Assembly: GCA_029932895.1 (NCBI GenBank)
Contig: JAOZPF010000138.1
Span: 1-7,659, forward strand
Direction: 5' to 3'
DNA length: 7,659 nucleotides
From: Anaerolineae bacterium
GTDB taxonomy: Bacteria; Chloroflexota; Anaerolineae; B4-G1; DUEL01
Below are positions 5,272 through 7,659 of this stretch, piece by piece (the stretch's first letter is position 1; each line of letters starts with the position of its first letter). The position numbers and the translations under genes are program-made. The notes beneath the pieces were generated by a model that did no database searches, was not told where the DNA came from, and was given only the letters and a program-made list of their open reading frames with translations.

Positions 5272-7389
5272 CTATCTCCGCAACATTCGTAGCCCGCTGC
5301 CGATGACCACGAACTCACTGATCTCGTGACCTAGCACGGCGATGGGGAGGGTGAACCATCCGGCTATGGCCCCGACGACCAGACCGCCGATGACCAGCGC
5401 CGAGAGCGCCAGGTTTTGCCTCACCACTGCCTGGTTGCGCTGGGCTAGCTTCAGGGCATAGGCCAGTTTCTCCAGGTCGTCCGCCATCAGCGCCACGTCG
5501 GCTGTCTCTAGGGCCACATCGGTGCCGATGGCGCCCATCGCGACCCCCACCGTGGCTTCGGCCAGGGCCGGCGCGTCGTTCACACCGTCGCCGACCATCG
5601 CCACATGGCCGTAGCGCCGGGCCAGTTCTTGCACCATGGCGACCTTGTCTTCCGGCTTTAGGTCGGCATAGAACTCGTCGATACCTAGCTCCCCAGCGAT
5701 GGCCCGCGCCGTGCGTTCGTTGTCGCCGGTGAGCATAGCCACCTTCTCCACCCCGGCCGCGTGGAGGGCCGCGATGGCCTGGCGGGCGTTGGGCCGGATG
5801 GTATCCTGGATCGCTATCAGCCCCCAGGGTTGCTCGCCACCGACGACCACGACAGTCTTGCCCTCTCGTTGGAGCCGCTCGATCTGCTTGTGCAGCCCGT
5901 CCGCGCCCAGAGAGTCGGCGAACATCTCCGGGCTGCCCACCTTGACTGGCTGCCCCTCGACCTCGCCGGTAGCGCCGACGCCGCGCCGCGCGCGGAAATC
6001 GCTCACCGTGGGCACCGGCAGGCCGCGGACGGCGGCAGCCCGTGCGATGGCGCGGGCCAGCGGGTGCTCGCTTCGACTCTCGACGGCGGCGGCCAGGCGC
6101 AGGAGGTCCTCGGTGTTGGCTATCCGATCTGTCGAGAGAAGCGCCACGTCCGTCACCTCCGGCTCGCCGCGGGTCAGTGTCCCCGTCTTGTCCAGCGCTA
6201 CCACCTTTATCCTGGACAGCTCCTCGACGTATACGCCGCCCTTGATGAGCACACCTTGCCGTGCGGCGGTGCCCAAGGTGGATACCAGGGTGATGGGGAT
6301 AGAGATGACCAGCGCGCAGGGAGCGGCGGCGACGACCAGAACCGTGGCGCGGGTGACCCACGTGGCCCACGATGCGCCCCAGGTCAGCGGCGGCACGAGG
6401 GCGACGAGAAATCCTGCGGCGAGCACGAGCGGGCTGTAGCGTGCGCCAAAGCGTTCGATGAAGCGTTGGCTGCGGCCCTTGCGCTCTTGTGCCTCCTCCA
6501 CCAGTTGGATGATGCGGCTGATGGTGTTGTCGGCCCAAGTTTTGGTGGCCCGAACCTCCAGGACCCTCTCACCGTTGATGCTCCCGGCAAAGACCGAATC
6601 GGACTTTCCCTTCTCGATGGGGATGGACTCTCCAGTCACTGGCGATTGATCCACGCTGGATTCTCCCTTGATCACCACGCCGTCGGTGGGCATCGACTGG
6701 CCCGGTTTGACGATGAACAGGTCGCCGACCTCCAGTTCCTCGACGGGAACCTCTTCTTCGCGGCCGGCGCGTCGTACCAGCGCGACCCTGGGTGCTAGGT
6801 CCATCAGCGCCTTGATCGCAGCGCGAGTCTTGGCCTCTGTGTATCCTTCCGCCGCTTCGCTGATCGAGTACAAAAAGGCCAGCATCGCCCCTTCGGCGGC
6901 CTGGCCCATAAGAGCAGCCACGACAGCGGCGATGCTCATCAGTAACTCGATGCCGCCCTCTCGCTCCAAGAACAGTTTCTCAAGGGCCTCGCGGCCAAAA
7001 AAGTAGCCGCCGACGAGGATAGCGGCGGTGTAGAGGAGCAGCGAGGTCGTCTCCGCCCCGTTGCCAAGGCTGATCAGCCACCCGACGACCAGGAGCAGCC
7101 CCGAGGCCGCCGAGACCAGCACCTTGGGATTGTGCCAGGGTTTGGGCGGCCCGCCCGCCCGCGGGTCTTTCAGAGCGGGAAAGCCCAAGCGGTCCAATTT
7201 GCGCTCGAGCGATGCGGCGTCGGTGATCTCCGGGTTGAACGCCAGCCGTACCTTGGCCGAGCGCGGATATACTTTCAGGGTCACCAGGCCGGGCGATCCG
7301 GTCAGGCCGCGCTCTATGGTCGCGGCGTCGTGCTCGCAATCAAGATTGCGGACCCGCAGTTCGAGTTGTTTTGCGGCGGAATGGTCCAT
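5272..7389 (-). CDS. Heavy-metal-translocating P-type ATPase with an APC ion-site motif
   Basis: A 705-residue inner-membrane efflux ATPase, first gene of the operon. One HMA-like domain (about 8-73) carries a single Cys in LDCEHD (Cys18) instead of CxxC. Eight likely membrane helices lie at about 88-106, 114-131, 147-163, 164-180, 318-338, 347-375, 658-679 and 681-700. The ion-site motif is APC (356-358) where CadA/ZntA pumps have CPC, and the last helix has HEISE (688-692), closer to the HEG of P1B-4 than to the Asp of Zn/Cd pumps. The core is complete: TGES (252-255), Asp400 in DKTGT, SEHP (440-443), TGDN (554-557), GDGVND (600-605). I chose the ATG at 7389, with GGAGAGG five bases upstream, over an in-frame ATG at 7461 that would put the operator and heptamer repeats inside the gene. 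Likely a divalent metal exporter (Zn, Cd, Co). Exact substrate unknown. Confidence 0.93.
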   Translation of the reverse strand: MDHSAAKQLELRVRNLDCEHDAATIERGLTGSPGLVTLKVYPRSAKVRLAFNPEITDAASLERKLDRLGFPALKDPRAGGPPKPWHNPKVLVSAASGLLLVVGWLISLGNGAETTSLLLYTAAILVGGYFFGREALEKLFLEREGGIELLMSIAAVVAALMGQAAEGAMLAFLYSISEAAEGYTEAKTRAAIKALMDLAPRVALVRRAGREEEVPVEELEVGDLFIVKPGQSMPTDGVVIKGESSVDQSPVTGESIPIEKGKSDSVFAGSINGERVLEVRATKTWADNTISRIIQLVEEAQERKGRSQRFIERFGARYSPLVLAAGFLVALVPPLTWGASWATWVTRATVLVVAAAPCALVISIPITLVSTLGTAARQGVLIKGGVYVEELSRIKVVALDKTGTLTRGEPEVTDVALLSTDRIANTEDLLRLAAAVESRSEHPLARAIARAAAVRGLPVPTVSDFRARRGVGATGEVEGQPVKVGSPEMFADSLGADGLHKQIERLQREGKTVVVVGGEQPWGLIAIQDTIRPNARQAIAALHAAGVEKVAMLTGDNERTARAIAGELGIDEFYADLKPEDKVAMVQELARRYGHVAMVGDGVNDAPALAEATVGVAMGAIGTDVALETADVALMADDLEKLAYALKLAQRNQAVVRQNLALSALVIGGLVVGAIAGWFTLPIAVLGHEISEFVVIGSGLRMLRR

Positions 7390-7404
7390 CTTGGCCTCTC
7401 CAAG
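7390..7404 (-). promoter_or_regulatory. Shine-Dalgarno of pump 1 within a small hairpin
   Basis: The ribosome binding site GGAGAGG (7395-7401) ends five bases before the ATG and decides the 7389 start. It is flanked by a perfect five-base dyad, CTTGG (minus strand, 7404-7400) and CCAAG (7394-7390), leaving AGAGG in the loop. The site would be partly accessible, so the stem may tune rather than block translation. Confidence 0.6.
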
Positions 7405-7407
7405 AGC

Positions 7408-7442
7408 CTGAAACCTGAAACCTGAAACCCCAAACCTGAAAC
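7408..7442. repeat. Five tandem heptamers CTGAAAC in the operon leader
   Basis: On the plus strand the units are CTGAAAC, CTGAAAC, CTGAAAC, CCCAAAC, CTGAAAC, end to end with period seven. Four are identical and one differs at two positions. They fill most of the leader between the operator and the pump 1 ribosome binding site. Because the unit is not a multiple of three, and because the longer reading frame across it encodes low-complexity Gly-Phe-Arg-Phe, this stretch is better seen as non-coding. Confidence 0.85.
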
Positions 7443-7444
7443 CA

Positions 7445-7470
7445 AAAATATGAGCGATCATTCAGATTTT
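7445..7470. promoter_or_regulatory. SmtB/ArsR-type operator candidate
   Basis: A 26-base imperfect palindrome centred between 7457 and 7458, with ten of thirteen positions paired. The core TGAGCGATCATTCA (7451-7464) has the TGA...TCA spacing of the 12-2-12 operators bound by SmtB-family repressors, and A/T-rich flanks (AAAAT and ATTTT) continue the dyad. It lies between the repressor gene and the first pump and overlaps the promoter candidate. From these positions I infer that the adjacent ArsR protein blocks transcription here until it binds metal. Confidence 0.68.
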
Positions 7471-7476
7471 GGTCGA
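7447..7476 (-). promoter_or_regulatory. Candidate promoter of the pump operon
   Basis: On the minus strand TCGACC (7471-7476) and CATATT (7447-7452) each match four of six consensus bases, with an 18-base spacer. The spacer contains most of the operator, the usual place for repression by an ArsR protein. The predicted start of transcription is near 7440, giving a leader of about 50 bases. The hexamers are weak, so exact placement is uncertain, but a promoter is expected because a terminator lies just upstream. Confidence 0.38.
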
Positions 7477-7503
7477 AAAAAACGGAGAGGCTTCTCCCTC
7501 TCC
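7476..7503 (-). terminator. Intrinsic terminator of the arsR-type gene
   Basis: On the minus strand a perfect seven-base stem, GGAGAGG (7503-7497) and CCTCTCC (7490-7484), with a six-base loop, is followed by one G and seven Ts (7482-7476). It starts four bases after the repressor stop codon. It should separate repressor transcription from the pump operon, which then needs its own promoter. Confidence 0.82.
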
Positions 7504-7507
7504 CGAT

Positions 7508-7659
7508 TCAGTCGTGCTCTACGTGTTCCAACCCCTGGCGGAACAGGTCGCGGATATGGTCATCGTCCAGGGTGTAGTAGACGTGGCGACCCTCTTTGCG
7601 ACGGCGAACCAGCCGCATCTCCCGCAGGCTCCGCAGTTGGTGTGATATGGCGGACTGGA
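7508..7659 (-). CDS. ArsR/SmtB-family metal-sensing repressor (C-terminal part)
   Basis: The last 49 residues of a winged-helix repressor, running off the right edge and ending at a TGA (7510-7508). It begins QSAISHQLRSLREMRLV, the DNA-recognition helix of ArsR proteins, followed by the beta-hairpin wing (RRRKEGRHVYYTL) and the last helix. The tail holds Asp-x-His-x10-His-x2-His, the alpha-5 site spacing of the Zn/Co sensor CzrA and, with Glu as last ligand, of SmtB. This indicates a sensor of Zn2+, Co2+ or related ions rather than arsenic. The alpha-3 site, which would show Cd/Pb sensing, lies outside the window. It probably represses the downstream pump operon through the palindrome at 7445-7470 and releases it when metal binds. 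Family assignment is firm, the metal is inferred. Confidence 0.88.
   Translation of the reverse strand, partial: QSAISHQLRSLREMRLVRRRKEGRHVYYTLDDDHIRDLFRQGLEHVEHD

Noticed and set aside
5270..5279. A separate promoter or terminator between pump 1 and pump 2
   Set aside because: Only two bases separate the genes and the ribosome binding site enters the upstream stop. This is translational coupling with no room for a separate unit.
5315..6538. A 407-residue minus-strand open frame overlapping pump 1 in another frame
   Set aside because: It is extremely rich in Arg, Gly and Pro with no hydrophobic core, the usual shadow of a GC-rich gene. The conserved pump frame explains the same bases.
7390..7461. 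In-frame N-terminal extension of pump 1 to an ATG at 7461, adding 24 residues
   Set aside because: It would put the operator's right half and the heptamer array inside the gene, encodes low-complexity Gly-Phe-Arg-Phe, and has no ribosome binding site. The ATG at 7389 has GGAGAGG five bases upstream.

Overview
The window is GC-rich bacterial DNA, and every gene I can support is on the minus strand, so it reads right to left. It is a heavy-metal resistance locus: an ArsR/SmtB-type metal sensor (C-terminal end only, at the right edge) followed by three consecutive P1B-type metal-efflux ATPases that fill about 85% of the window. The lineage cannot be fixed from sequence alone. The GC-rich coding, the sensor tail and the heptanucleotide CTGAAAC runs would fit Chloroflexota or a similar environmental lineage, but this is a weak inference.

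Right edge to left. Positions 7508-7659 hold the last 49 residues of the ArsR-family repressor, with a complete alpha-5 type metal site (Asp-x-His-x10-His-x2-His). A hairpin with a seven-T tract (7476-7503) ends that gene. Next comes an imperfect SmtB-like palindrome (7445-7470) overlapping a weak promoter, then a leader with five heptamer repeats (7408-7442), a Shine-Dalgarno inside a small hairpin, and the first ATPase. Pump 1 (5272-7389) and pump 2 (2894-5269) are two bases apart, and pump 2's ribosome binding site runs into pump 1's stop codon, so they are translationally coupled. A 102-base gap with a perfect hairpin and a possible secondary promoter precedes pump 3 (698-2791), a CopB-type pump with a His-rich N-terminus.

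The three pumps have three different ion-site motifs: APC (pump 1), SPC (pump 2) and CPH (pump 3). None has the common CPC. Pumps 1 and 2 share a His-Glu in the last membrane helix, as in the P1B-4 (Co/Zn/Fe) group, while pump 3 fits P1B-3 (Cu/Ag). Together they suggest a broad-spectrum efflux cassette switched on by a divalent-metal sensor.

Downstream of pump 3 lie the remains of what looks like a fourth operon gene: a small membrane protein with a good ribosome binding site but broken by an apparent frameshift and an in-frame TAA (200-687). The left edge holds a strong promoter-like sequence and the possible start of another minus-strand gene (1-72). No RNA genes, insertion sequences or CRISPR arrays were seen.
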